Shown here: positions 1-8,785 of the stretch, one piece after another
How positions within the stretch are numbered: position 1 is the first letter of the stretch
Layout of the letters: each line of letters opens with the position of its first letter
Origin: Flavobacteriales bacterium UBA1995
GTDB lineage: Bacteria > Bacteroidota > Bacteroidia > Flavobacteriales_D > Sanyastnellaceae
Direction: 5' to 3'
NCBI GenBank assembly: GCA_002336475.1
Contig: DDCX01000092.1
Span: forward strand, 2,558 to 20,084
DNA: 17,527 bases
Translations under genes and position numbers: made by a program
The notes under the pieces: generated by a model
The model's database searches: none
What the model saw: the letters and a program-made list of their open reading frames with translations, nothing else
Told to the model about the DNA's origin: nothing

Positions 1-1019
1 CCGGGTTTGAAATGGTAGGTCCAGCCCCCTAGAATGACTTTTTCCCCGTAAGCCCTTTTGACCCGGTGCATTTCGAGGATTTTCCCTCCCATGCGGGCAG
101 GATCCAGTTCTAGGTTGACTTCGTCTTCTTCGAGCCGCACTGAAGCCCGGGATTTGAGGCCTTTGAACGCGTCCAAACGGGACTTGCTTTTGCCGGTTCG
201 GGCTTGAGGGGTGGCCCGGACCCACTCCAATTCCCGCCGCATGATGGAACGTGCACGGTCGCGCTGGGCGTGTTCGTTGGAGGACCGCTCCGTCTTCTTT
301 TCCAAGAAATAGCTCCAGTTTCCTGGGTATTTGTGGAGGGCGAAGTTGTCCAATTCTAATATCGTGTCGCACACCACCTCCAGGAAGAATCGGTCGTGGG
401 TGACCATGAGCAAGGTGGTTTTGGCACGGGCCAGGAATCCCTCCAACCATTCAATCATGCCCAGATCCAAGTGGTTTGTTGGCTCATCGAGCAACAACAG
501 GTCGGGTTGCTCTATCAGACACTTGGCCAAAGCGACCCTGCGCTTTTCACCGCCACTTAGGCCATCCACAAAACGGTCGGTATCGTGCAAACCGAGCTTT
601 CCCAGTATTTCCTTGGCTTGCGCTTCGTAGCTCCAGGCTTCGGCACGGTCCATGGCGTCATAAGCCATTTGCAAGGCCTCAGCGTCTTCGCGCTGTGTCG
701 CCTCTTCGTATTGCCGGATGGCGCGCATGGCGTCGTTGTCGGCTTGGAAAAGGTTGGCCAATATGGTGCGGTCCAGGTCCAATCCATGGTCCTGAGAAAG
801 GTGCGCGATGCGCACGTCTCCAGCAAAAGTGACCGTTCCAGAATCTGCCCCCTCAATGTCCAGCAGCACCTTTATCAGGGTGCTTTTTCCTGTACCGTTT
901 CGAGCGACCAAGGCCGCCTTCTGTCCCCGGTCCAAGCCAAAATGGAGGTCCTCAAAAATGAGGCGTTCGCCAAAACGCTTTGTCAACCCCTCTACCGAAA
1001 GCACATTGCCGCCTGCCAT
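1..1019 (-). CDS. ABC-F family ATP-binding protein (Uup/EttA type), 3' part cut by the window edge
   Basis: About 339 codons are visible, reading leftward from ATG at 1019; the C-terminal part lies beyond position 1. The first ATPase domain is complete. Its Walker A reads A-R-N-G-T-G-K-S-T near residue 40, the signature is L-S-G-G-E-K-R-R, and Walker B runs D-L-L-L-L-D-E-P-T-N-H-L-D, followed by the switch histidine in V-T-H-D-R. A basic, alpha-helical linker follows (K-Y-P-G-N-W-S-Y-F then many Arg/Lys), typical of the ABC-F interdomain linker that contacts the ribosomal P-site tRNA region. A second ABC domain then begins (K-R-A-Y-G-E-K-V-I-L). There are no membrane segments, so it is a soluble translation-associated or DNA-associated ATPase rather than a transporter. 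Alanine replaces the first Gly of Walker A, a variant I recall as usual in Bacteroidota homologues. Whether it is Uup, EttA or a resistance-type ABC-F cannot be decided from this part. It is divergent from the elaA-like gene at 1059. Confidence 0.93.
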   Translation of the reverse strand, partial: MAGGNVLSVEGLTKRFGERLIFEDLHFGLDRGQKAALVARNGTGKSTLIKVLLDIEGADSGTVTFAGDVRIAHLSQDHGLDLDRTILANLFQADNDAMRAIRQYEEATQREDAEALQMAYDAMDRAEAWSYEAQAKEILGKLGLHDTDRFVDGLSGGEKRRVALAKCLIEQPDLLLLDEPTNHLDLGMIEWLEGFLARAKTTLLMVTHDRFFLEVVCDTILELDNFALHKYPGNWSYFLEKKTERSSNEHAQRDRARSIMRRELEWVRATPQARTGKSKSRLDAFKGLKSRASVRLEEDEVNLELDPARMGGKILEMHRVKRAYGEKVILGGWTYHFKP

Positions 1020-1058
1020 GCCGCAAAAGTAGCGGGGGAAGCGGGCTAATTTGCGTCT
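1020..1058. promoter_or_regulatory. Divergent promoter region with mirrored TTTGCG elements
   Basis: These 39 bp separate two divergent genes. On the minus strand TACTTTTG (1031-1024) is an exact match to the Bacteroidota -7 consensus TAnnTTTG and ends 4 nt before the ABC-F ATG. On the plus strand TAATTTG (1047-1053) ends 5 nt before the ATG at 1059. The two form an inverted repeat, CGCAAA (1022-1027) and TTTGCG (1050-1055). I see no TTTG -33 element at the expected distance for either, so the promoter call is tentative. If correct, both transcripts would have almost no 5' leader. Confidence 0.35.
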
Positions 1059-1559
1059 ATGAATGAAGTCCCTGTCAAAGACGTTGTTTGGAGGTGCAAA
1101 AGCTGGTCTGATTTGGGCCGAGAGGAGCTGTATGGCTTGCTCAGGCTGCGTTCAGAAGTTTTTGTGGTTGAACAAGATTGTGCCTACCAAGATTTGGATG
1201 ACAAGGACAAAGTCGGACTGCATGTTTGGATGGAACGCGCCGGCGAGCCTGCAGAGCAAGGAGGAGAGGTGCTGGCAACGACAAGGTTGCTGCCTGCGGG
1301 GGTCTCCTACGCTGGGGAAGTCAGTATTGGTCGCGTGGTTACTGCCCAGAGCGTGCGCGGAGGCGGATGGGGACGAGAATTGATGCGACGCAGCCTCGAT
1401 GAGGTGTGTGGCTTTTGGCCGGAGGTTCCCATTCGCATATCGGCCCAACAGTACCTCGAGGTATTCTATGCCAGCTTTGGATTTACCACAGTGGGCGAGC
1501 CTTATCTGGAAGATGGCATTCCCCATGTGGCCATGACGCGACCTGCAGGTCCTGCTTGA
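1059..1559 (+). CDS. elaA: ElaA-like GNAT family N-acetyltransferase
   Basis: This 166-residue protein is the size of the ElaA family of GNAT acetyltransferases, which transfer an acetyl group from acetyl-CoA to an unidentified amine substrate in the cytoplasm. The ElaA hallmark is in the N-terminal third: L-R-L-R-S-E-V-F-V-V-E-Q-D (residues 28-40) followed by Y-Q-D-L-D-D-K-D. The acetyl-CoA binding motif A is visible as V-S-I-G-R-V-V then R-G-G-G-W-G-R-E-L-M (residues 88-109), where R100, G103 and G105 fit R/Q-x-x-G-x-G. A typical C-terminal Y-x-x-F-G-F strand-turn follows (F-Y-A-S-F-G-F-T). The ATG at 1059 is chosen because the family motif begins soon after it and no earlier in-frame start fits. 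It is followed after 22 bp by the glycosyltransferase gene and may be cotranscribed with it. No physiological substrate is firmly known for this family. Confidence 0.88.
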   Translation: MNEVPVKDVVWRCKSWSDLGREELYGLLRLRSEVFVVEQDCAYQDLDDKDKVGLHVWMERAGEPAEQGGEVLATTRLLPAGVSYAGEVSIGRVVTAQSVRGGGWGRELMRRSLDEVCGFWPEVPIRISAQQYLEVFYASFGFTTVGEPYLEDGIPHVAMTRPAGPA

Positions 1560-1581
1560 CCTTCCGACTATCTTCGCCGCC

Positions 1582-2634
1582 ATGTCTGACCGACCGTGTG
1601 CCTCGGTGGTAATTCCCTGCCTCAACGAAGCGGCTCATATTGAGGCTTGCCTGGATTCCCTTGCCATTCAAAATGGGGTAGAGTCCGGGTTTGAAGTCTT
1701 GGTGGTCGATGGGGGCAGCAAAGACGGCACTCTGGAAATTTTAAAAAGGCGTGCGCTTGCAGATTCAGGGTTGCGCGTGTTGGACAATCCCGACCGCATT
1801 ACGCCTGTGGCCATGAATATGGGCATCAAAGAGGCCCTGGCCGATGTGGTGATCATTTTGGGGGCCCATGCAGAGGTTGCGCCGGACTTTGTGAGGCGCA
1901 ACCTTGAAGTTTTGCGGGCCCATCCGGAGTCTGGATGTGTTGGCGGTGTTGTGGAGCAGGTTCACGGCGATGAGCTGAGCCGCCGCATTGGGTTGGCTTT
2001 GTCTTCTCCATTTGGAGTAGGGGATGCCCGCTTTCGCACGGGAGGGGTTGCAGGACATGTGGATACTGTGGCTTTCGGAGCCTACAGAAAGTCAGTACTC
2101 GAAGAACTGGGCGGTTTTGATGCCGCCCTCGTGCGAAACCAGGACGATGAATTGAATTTCCGTTTGACGGAGACCGGTTGGCGGATTTGGTTTGACTCCA
2201 GGATCCGCTCGACATACCATGCCAGGTCCACTTATGGGCAGTTGTTTCGCCAGTACCGCCAATACGGTTTTTGGAAAGTGTTCGTGAACAAGAAACACCT
2301 GACCGTGACGACTTGGCGCCAGTTGGCTCCTGCGGCAATGCTGCTCGGAAGCGCTGTATTGGTAGGGTTGTCTGTCCTCCATTGGGCGATGCCAAACACC
2401 GCGCTGCTTCTGACGCTTGCCCTTCCCGCTTTGGCCACATTGTGGGGCATGTGGGTGTTGGGTGCGCTCACCGCTGTAGCATTGGGAGGAACGCCATTGA
2501 AAGATGTTCCCGGAGTACTGAGGACTTTTTTCGTGCTCCACATGGCCTATGGCTGGGGCTATTGTGAAGGCATTTGGCGTTTGGTCCTGATGCGCCGGGC
2601 TCCTTCTGCTGCATTTAAGTCTCTCACCCGATGA
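1582..2634 (+). CDS. Family 2 glycosyltransferase, ExoA-like, with C-terminal membrane segments
   Basis: A 350-residue GT-A glycosyltransferase, resembling the succinoglycan ExoA branch of family GT2, which adds a sugar from a nucleotide donor to a lipid-linked or membrane-associated glycan at the inner face of the cytoplasmic membrane. The nucleotide-binding start is S-V-V-I-P-C-L-N-E (residues 8-16), then V-V-D-G-G-S-K-D-G-T (41-50). The usual metal-binding Asp motif is altered: G-A-H at 94-96 where ExoA-type enzymes generally have D-A-H or D-G-H. The acceptor-side acidic motif Q-D-D-E-L-N (187-192) is intact, as is the R-Q-Y-R-Q-Y-G-F-W-K stretch (223-232) matching the family's Q-x-x-R-W-like element. 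About three hydrophobic segments lie between residues 240 and 330 and should anchor it. The stop overlaps the start of the O-antigen-ligase-like gene by 4 bp (ATGA), implying translational coupling. Donor and product cannot be predicted. Confidence 0.88.
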   Translation: MSDRPCASVVIPCLNEAAHIEACLDSLAIQNGVESGFEVLVVDGGSKDGTLEILKRRALADSGLRVLDNPDRITPVAMNMGIKEALADVVIILGAHAEVAPDFVRRNLEVLRAHPESGCVGGVVEQVHGDELSRRIGLALSSPFGVGDARFRTGGVAGHVDTVAFGAYRKSVLEELGGFDAALVRNQDDELNFRLTETGWRIWFDSRIRSTYHARSTYGQLFRQYRQYGFWKVFVNKKHLTVTTWRQLAPAAMLLGSAVLVGLSVLHWAMPNTALLLTLALPALATLWGMWVLGALTAVALGGTPLKDVPGVLRTFFVLHMAYGWGYCEGIWRLVLMRRAPSAAFKSLTR

Positions 2635-3851
2635 AGGATGTTCTGGGGCTCAGCTTAGAATCCTGGGCATGGCGGGCAGTGATGCCTGCCTTGATTCTTG
2701 GCGGGAATGTGGCGGGCTTCACTTTGTTTGTTGTCGCCGTTCTTCGGATCACCACATGGTGGCGTGAGCACCGTCGAGCACGCTGGGAATGGCGTTTGGG
2801 TTCATTGTGGTGGGTGGCCTATTTCGGCCTCCAATTGTTGGGTGGACTGTGGTCAAGTGACCTCGATGCTTGGAGGTTGAGTTTGGAGGTCAAGTCTTCA
2901 CTCTGGTTTTTACCCGTCCTATTGGCCATGCCTGGACGTCAAGTGGCCCGTGATTTTTGGTGGTCTTTGGGGTGGTCGGTGACGGTTTATTTGTCTTGGA
3001 GAATGCTGCGGGCAGGCTGGCATCAGGTGGTTTTGGATGTTCCTACGGAGTGGAGGTATGCCCGATTCTCTGGTGATGTTCACCCCACATACATGAGTTT
3101 GCATTTGGGCGCGGCATTTTTGGGTTTGGGAACCCAGTGGGCCCGGACTTTGAAGCCGGTGATGGTATGGGTCGTCACGGTGCTTTTTGCACTGTCTTTG
3201 GGCATGCTCGGCTCCAAAGCAGGCATCATTGCCGCATTGGTCGTCGCTGTGATTCGGATGTCCATGATGTGGCCATTTTGGGGCAGACAGCAGCGGGTAG
3301 TATTGTCGAATTCTTTGCCAAAAGGAGCGGCCAGATGGTGTGTCTTCATCGCACTCGTTTTGGTTTCATCTTGGGCCATGTCTGGAAAGAGGTTTGCTGA
3401 AATGAGCAGTGCTTCAGCGGTTATGACAGATGAGCAGGCGCCGGTTCAAAGCAGTTCCTCTGGCCGGGTGATGGTGTGGCAAACGTCATTGGAAATCATT
3501 GAAGCGCACCCATTCGGAGTGGGAACGGGTGATGTGGTGCCGGAACTGATGCGCCGGTATGAGCGGGATGCCCTGACCTATGCTTCAGAGCGCCAGCTGA
3601 ATCCACACAACCAGTGGCTTCAAGCGGGGGTGGCCTTTGGTTGGCCGGGGATGTTGGTGTTGACCTTGGCGTTGCTGGGTTGCCTGAGGCATGCTTGGAG
3701 GGCAGGGGATGGGGTGCTGTTTCTGTGCGTGATGCTGACCATCCTTCATTCGGGCGTAGAATCCGTGTTGGAGGTGCAACGTGGCGTGGTGTTCATCATG
3801 TGGATGCTGACGGTTCAATTGCCCCTGAAAGACAAAAGCCTGCAGGGTTAA
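2631..3851 (+). CDS. O-antigen ligase / Wzy-like polytopic membrane protein
   Basis: A 406-residue membrane protein with roughly ten hydrophobic segments, matching the Wzy_C / O-antigen ligase (WaaL) superfamily. These proteins transfer or polymerise undecaprenyl-linked glycans on the periplasmic side of the inner membrane. The diagnostic region is the large periplasmic loop between the later helices: S-S-G-R-V-M-V-W (276-283), then E-A-H-P-F-G-V-G-T-G (291-300), then N-P-H-N-Q-W-L-Q (324-331). H326 is the likely counterpart of the conserved ligase/polymerase loop histidine and R279 of a conserved arginine. An earlier H-P-T-Y-M-S (151-156) and S-K-A-G (195-198) are also family-typical. It starts inside the stop of the upstream glycosyltransferase, so the two probably act on the same glycan. 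Sequence alone cannot separate a ligase from a polymerase or from a protein O-glycosyltransferase. Confidence 0.85.
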   Translation: MKDVLGLSLESWAWRAVMPALILGGNVAGFTLFVVAVLRITTWWREHRRARWEWRLGSLWWVAYFGLQLLGGLWSSDLDAWRLSLEVKSSLWFLPVLLAMPGRQVARDFWWSLGWSVTVYLSWRMLRAGWHQVVLDVPTEWRYARFSGDVHPTYMSLHLGAAFLGLGTQWARTLKPVMVWVVTVLFALSLGMLGSKAGIIAALVVAVIRMSMMWPFWGRQQRVVLSNSLPKGAARWCVFIALVLVSSWAMSGKRFAEMSSASAVMTDEQAPVQSSSSGRVMVWQTSLEIIEAHPFGVGTGDVVPELMRRYERDALTYASERQLNPHNQWLQAGVAFGWPGMLVLTLALLGCLRHAWRAGDGVLFLCVMLTILHSGVESVLEVQRGVVFIMWMLTVQLPLKDKSLQG

Positions 3852-3881
3852 GCATTCTCGCTTTCAACGTCCTACCTTGAT

Positions 3882-3893
3882 GGGGCGACCCCC
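3882..3893 (+). promoter_or_regulatory. Small GC hairpin just before the transglutaminase-like start codon
   Basis: GGGG (3882-3885) pairs with CCCC (3889-3892) around a CGA triloop, ending 4 nt before the ATG at 3897. A structure this close to a start could limit ribosome access, but a 4-bp stem can arise by chance. It lies in the 45-bp gap after the O-antigen-ligase-like gene, which otherwise shows only a weak TACCTTGA (3873-3880) resembling a -7 element. Confidence 0.25.
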
Positions 3894-3896
3894 ACC

Positions 3897-4550
3897 ATGA
3901 TTGATTCACCCCCTTTATCACCACCTGTTGCTCAGGACTTGGCGTCTGATGCAGTGCTGAATGGGGCCAACCCTCTGGTGATGCGCCAACTCTCGTTGGT
4001 GTGCGGGGCCGGTAGCCGGCTTGAATGCTTGGAGCGTTGGTATTTGTTTGTGCGTGATGCCATCCGTTATGACCCGTTCCAGATCAACTTAAGGCCGGAA
4101 GAAAACGCGGCTTCCCGGACACTCGAAAATCAAAGTGGGCACTGCGTCCACAAGTCCATACTGCTGGTGGCGGGGTTTCGTGCATTGGGTGTGCCTTCTA
4201 GATTGGGGCTGGCCAGGGTGCGCAATCATCTGGCCACAGAATCCTTGGAGCGCAAGCTGGGAACAGACGTGCTCACTCCCCACGGCTACGGGGCTTTTTG
4301 GAATGGTCAACGGTGGGTCAAGTGCACACCTGTGTTCAACCGATCCTTGTGTGAAAAATTCGGCACATCAACCCTCGATTGGGACGCGGAGAATGATGTG
4401 CTTTTTCAACCCTTAGACTCTGTTGGTCAAAGGTTTATGGAGTACATCGAGGACTACGGCTTGTTCTCTTCCGTTCCTTTGGATTTGATCCGGGAACAAC
4501 TCTTGGAAATGTACCCCCACGCTTTTGATGCCGAGGGGAACTGGAGCCTT

Positions 4551-4559
<9 letters not shown>
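3897..4559 (+). CDS. Transglutaminase-like (papain-fold) domain protein with a non-canonical triad
   Basis: A 220-residue soluble protein without signal peptide or membrane segment. The core transglutaminase fold is recognisable: W-Y-L-F-V-R-D-A-I-R-Y-D (48-59), a catalytic-type cysteine in Q-S-G-H-C-V-H-K-S (C83), V-P-S-R-L-G (99-104), and the histidine block P-H-G-Y-G-A-F-W-N-G-Q-R-W-V-K (H129). In classical members an Asp follows in W-V-x-x-D-P-T; here the same place reads W-V-K-C-T-P-V-F-N, so Thr144 stands where Asp is expected and Asn148 lies nearby. A Cys-His pair with Asn could still give a papain-like hydrolase. The N-terminal helix and the C-terminal about 60 residues are acidic and unassigned. 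The gene follows the envelope-glycan genes after 45 bp and is convergent with pyrG; no substrate can be named. Confidence 0.75.
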
Positions 4560-6293
<1,734 letters not shown>

Positions 6294-6316
6294 TTAATCT
6301 TTTTCTCCCCTTGTTT

Positions 6317-7456
6317 TCAAAGCTGATCTGTCAGGGATTGAACGACTTTAAATCCACTCAGAAACTCCTTGGCTACAACACGCAACAAGGAATATGCAGG
6401 AATGGCCAAAATCATGCCGGTGATGCCCGCCAAACTTCCCGCAATAGAGATCAACAGGAAGATTTCCAATGGATGTGCTTTCACGCTTCCCGCAAAAATC
6501 ACAGGCTGTGTAAAGAGGTTGTCGACCAGCTGCGCCAATAGAAATACGGCTCCGGCTTTTCCCAGAAGGCTCCAGATCTCTGGGAATTGCAAATGGGTGG
6601 TCAGGATGATGCCCAGTCCCAGCCCGGCTCCCACCAGAGGACCGACGTAGGGAATGAGGTTGAGCAGTCCGGCGAGAAACCCGATTAAAAAGGCATTGGG
6701 AACACCGAGAATAAGCAGCCCTCCGGTAATCACAGTGGTGATGATGGCTACTTGGGCAGCCAATCCCACAAAATACCGGGTGAGCAGGGCTGTGGAGTTG
6801 GTGAGGATGCGTTGAATGCGTTCGGTGTATTCTTCTGGTGTCAAGGCCTGCACGATGCTGGGGAAGAGGTTGCGGTCCTTTAAAAAGAAAAAGGTCATGA
6901 AGGCCACACTAAACAGGGCCACTACAAGTCCGCTGAGGGCAGACAAGGTGCTGCCGAGGATTCCGCCAAGGCCAGATGGGCCTAGAACAGAAGAGAGTCC
7001 TGATCCCAAAGTGGATGCATCAAGCCAAGTAAAGGGGTCTGTCCCAGTCGTGCTGATCAAGGGAGCAAAACCAGACAATTCCTGTTCGATGCGTTGCGCA
7101 ATCCTTTGAAAGTCTAAGTCAGCCACCACTTGGGCTTCCACAGCCACAAGTGGTACAAACAGGTTGACCAGCAAGGAAAATCCGGTGAACATCACAGACA
7201 GTGCAATAAAGGCCCCCAAACCAGGGCCTGGCGTCTTTCCAGCGATGTTGATGCGGTCGATCAAGTTCACGATTGGCCGACCGATAAAGCTCAGGGCGAT
7301 GGAGATGATGAGGTACGCTGTAAGGTCAGAAAACCGCACCATCCCACCGATTAAAATGGCCGTGCCACATGCACCTGCCAAACGCCTCAAAGTCCAAAAA
7401 TCTGCTTTGAAGGGATGGGTGCTCTCAGAACTGCGCCCGGGAAGTGATGAATCCAT
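6317..7456 (-). CDS. AI-2E family (PerM/TqsA-like) membrane transporter
   Basis: A 379-residue polytopic inner-membrane protein of the AI-2E transporter family, formerly UPF0118. Members have been linked to export of autoinducer-2, Na+/H+ antiport or other solutes, so the substrate is open. The fold is visible as two N-terminal hydrophobic hairpins (about 25-65 and 80-105), a soluble amphipathic region (about 107-165), then five or six further segments. The family signatures are N-L-I-P-Y-V-G-P-L-V-G-A-G in the second half and, near the C-terminus, Q-L-V-D-N-L-F-T-Q-P-V-I-F followed by H-P-L-E-I-F-L-L-I. The ATG at 7456 lies 9 bp after the stop of the sixA-like gene, so the two are probably cotranscribed. 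No truncation is apparent; length is usual for the family. Residues 1-18 are polar and may be cytoplasmic. Confidence 0.9.
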   Translation of the reverse strand: MDSSLPGRSSESTHPFKADFWTLRRLAGACGTAILIGGMVRFSDLTAYLIISIALSFIGRPIVNLIDRINIAGKTPGPGLGAFIALSVMFTGFSLLVNLFVPLVAVEAQVVADLDFQRIAQRIEQELSGFAPLISTTGTDPFTWLDASTLGSGLSSVLGPSGLGGILGSTLSALSGLVVALFSVAFMTFFFLKDRNLFPSIVQALTPEEYTERIQRILTNSTALLTRYFVGLAAQVAIITTVITGGLLILGVPNAFLIGFLAGLLNLIPYVGPLVGAGLGLGIILTTHLQFPEIWSLLGKAGAVFLLAQLVDNLFTQPVIFAGSVKAHPLEIFLLISIAGSLAGITGMILAIPAYSLLRVVAKEFLSGFKVVQSLTDQL

Positions 7457-7465
7457 GGGGTCAAA

Positions 7466-7960
7466 TTAAGCTTCTTGCGGCGCGTATCGCACGGCGACTT
7501 CTCCGCAGTTTGCGTGCAGGTCAGCCCAGCGGCTGATGTTCAGTTTCAGATGAACAAGGTCAGCAGTGGTCAGGCCCATATATCCTCCTGTAAGCACCGA
7601 TACAAGGGCGCTTATTCCAGGGTTGTGCCCTACAATCCAGAGTCCTCGGAACCGTTCATCAGAGGTTGCTGTAATGTCCATTAATACTGAGGGTTCTGCA
7701 AGATATCCGCGCTCTTCAATTTCTATGGTGGGAACCTCGCCGGTCCCGGCTTCTGTCCAGACCTCTGTGATGAGTCCCGCTGTCTGAATGGTGCGAATGG
7801 CGCTCGAGGCCACAAGGCGGTGGTCTTTTTGGGGGTGGACCTTTTTGGCTTGCTGTATGCAAGTCTGTCGGCCTTGAGGGGTCAATGCGCGGAGCTGGTC
7901 GGGGACGGTTGAAGAGCCGTTTTGGGCTTCTCCGTGACGCATCAAAAACAGGTCTTTCAT
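7466..7960 (-). CDS. sixA: SixA-like phosphohistidine phosphatase (histidine phosphatase superfamily)
   Basis: A 164-residue cytoplasmic protein of the branch-1 histidine phosphatase superfamily, in size and motifs close to SixA, which dephosphorylates phosphohistidine on phosphorelay or phosphotransferase proteins. It opens with L-F-L-M-R-H-G-E-A (R8, H9, the phospho-acceptor histidine). The superfamily arginine follows in A-S-S-A-I-R-T-I-Q-T-A (R56), and the second histidine sits in I-V-G-H-N-P-G (H112). E82/E83 in the E-E-R-G-Y segment are candidates for the proton donor. All four elements of the active pocket are therefore present. It is the first gene of a minus-strand unit with the AI-2E-type gene 9 bp downstream, and is divergent from the DtxR-like regulator. 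The partner in this organism is unknown; a small-molecule or nucleotide phosphatase role cannot be excluded. Confidence 0.85.
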   Translation of the reverse strand: MKDLFLMRHGEAQNGSSTVPDQLRALTPQGRQTCIQQAKKVHPQKDHRLVASSAIRTIQTAGLITEVWTEAGTGEVPTIEIEERGYLAEPSVLMDITATSDERFRGLWIVGHNPGISALVSVLTGGYMGLTTADLVHLKLNISRWADLHANCGEVAVRYAPQEA

Positions 7961-8003
7961 GTTGATGCAAGTTGAATTTTTTATTTGAGTAAATAAGCTT
8001 GAC

Positions 8004-8042
8004 TTAGCGTCATGTCTAAATTAAAGTTTAGGCAAGACTAAA
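8004..8042. promoter_or_regulatory. Candidate DtxR/MntR-family operator array
   Basis: Alternating half-sites occur in the sixA/regulator intergenic region: TTAG (8004-8007), CTAAA (8016-8020), TTTAG (8027-8031) and CTAAA (8038-8042), spaced 12, 11 and 11 bp start to start, about one helical turn. The best palindrome is 8027-8042 (TTTAGGCAAGACTAAA, 6 of 8 pairs symmetric), overlapping another at 8016-8031. TTAGG/CCTAA-type inverted repeats are the known recognition style of this regulator family. The array lies 32 bp before the regulator gene, fitting autoregulation. A TTGACT (7999-8004) with TAAAGT 17 bp later (8022-8027) could be a conventional promoter inside the array. Confidence 0.45.
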
Positions 8043-8061
8043 TATGAATGTAGGTAAGGCT

Positions 8062-8069
8062 TAAGTTTG
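8062..8069 (+). promoter_or_regulatory. TAnnTTTG element 4 nt before the DtxR/MntR-like gene
   Basis: TAAGTTTG matches the Bacteroidota -7 consensus exactly and ends 4 nt before the ATG at 8074, the same spacing as the element before the ABC-F gene at 1019. If it is a promoter the message is essentially leaderless. There is no TTTG at the -33 distance, so a chance match remains possible. Confidence 0.3.
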
Positions 8070-8073
8070 TCAA

Positions 8074-8784
8074 ATGTTGACGGTTTCGGTAGAGAATTAC
8101 CTCAAGGCCATCCTTCACCTACAGGTGGAAGGAGAGGAGCGTGTCAGCACCACGGCGATCGCCCAAAAAGTGGCTTCAACGCCGGCCAGCACATCGGCCA
8201 TGTTGACCAAGCTGGGTGAGCGGGGCTGGTTGGAGCATCAGCCTTACCATGGTGTTCGGTTGACCAAAAAGGGCCAAAGGGTGGCCATGGACATTCTGCG
8301 CCGGCACCGCCTTTGGGAGTGTTTTTTGGTCGATCACCTTGGTTTCGAGTGGGACCAGGTGCATGAAATTGCAGAGGAACTGGAGCATGTGGGGAGTGTG
8401 GAGCTCATCAACCGTTTGGATGCCTTTTTGGGTTTTCCCAAGTTGGACCCTCACGGAGACGTGATTCCTGGAGCCAATGGCCGTTTTCGTTCCGTTGCTG
8501 CCCGTACGTTGTTGACTGAGGCGCCCCGCAACCTGGAATTGGTGGTGGTGGGCGTGGTCGACGGAGGGGACGCCTTTTTGCGACACCTCGGTGTCCTAGG
8601 AATACAGCTGGGGACCCGTATGACAGTGATGGAGCGGCTTTCGTTTGACGGGAGCCTCCATATCAAATATCCCGACGAAGAGGAGGTGCAGCTTTTGGCG
8701 CCTTCGGTGGGCCAACGGCTTTGGGTAGACCAGAGCAGCCCATCCCCTGAGATTGTGTTCCCAGAAGAAGAAGATTTGCAATAG
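8074..8784 (+). CDS. DtxR/MntR-family metal-dependent transcriptional repressor
   Basis: A 236-residue regulator with the three-part DtxR layout. The winged helix-turn-helix is at about 1-65 (V-E-N-Y-L-K-A-I, then S-T-T-A-I-A-Q-K-V and S-T-S-A-M-L-T-K-L), the dimerisation/metal domain at about 66-140, and a FeoA/SH3-like domain at about 150-225. Metal ligands can be read off: H78 and E82 in R-H-R-L-W-E, H97 in Q-V-H-E, then E101, E104 and H105 in E-E-L-E-H-V. E101 takes the place of the DtxR Cys, as in manganese-sensing MntR, whereas N8 and K11 occupy positions that are Asp and Glu in Bacillus MntR. It likely represses metal uptake genes when Mn2+ (or Fe2+/Zn2+) is replete. The ZIP transporter gene starts 1 bp after its stop, and an operator-like array lies upstream, so autoregulation of the pair is expected. 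The exact metal cannot be fixed from sequence. Confidence 0.9.
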   Translation: MLTVSVENYLKAILHLQVEGEERVSTTAIAQKVASTPASTSAMLTKLGERGWLEHQPYHGVRLTKKGQRVAMDILRRHRLWECFLVDHLGFEWDQVHEIAEELEHVGSVELINRLDAFLGFPKLDPHGDVIPGANGRFRSVAARTLLTEAPRNLELVVVGVVDGGDAFLRHLGVLGIQLGTRMTVMERLSFDGSLHIKYPDEEEVQLLAPSVGQRLWVDQSSPSPEIVFPEEEDLQ

Positions 8785-8785
8785 A

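Noticed and set aside
890..913. Defective Walker A in the ABC-F protein (Ala replacing the first Gly)
   Set aside because: The lysine and Ser/Thr that contact phosphate are intact, and I recall this form as usual in Bacteroidota ABC-F proteins, so it is not a sign of inactivity.
1853..2440. A 195-codon open frame on the minus strand
   Set aside because: It is antisense to the glycosyltransferase with clear GT2 motifs; the peptide is Pro/Arg/His-rich low-complexity sequence.
8753..8785. Earlier ATG for the ZIP transporter
   Set aside because: It would add a Lys-rich, non-hydrophobic 11-residue peptide overlapping the regulator; the ATG at 8786 is 1 bp after the regulator stop.
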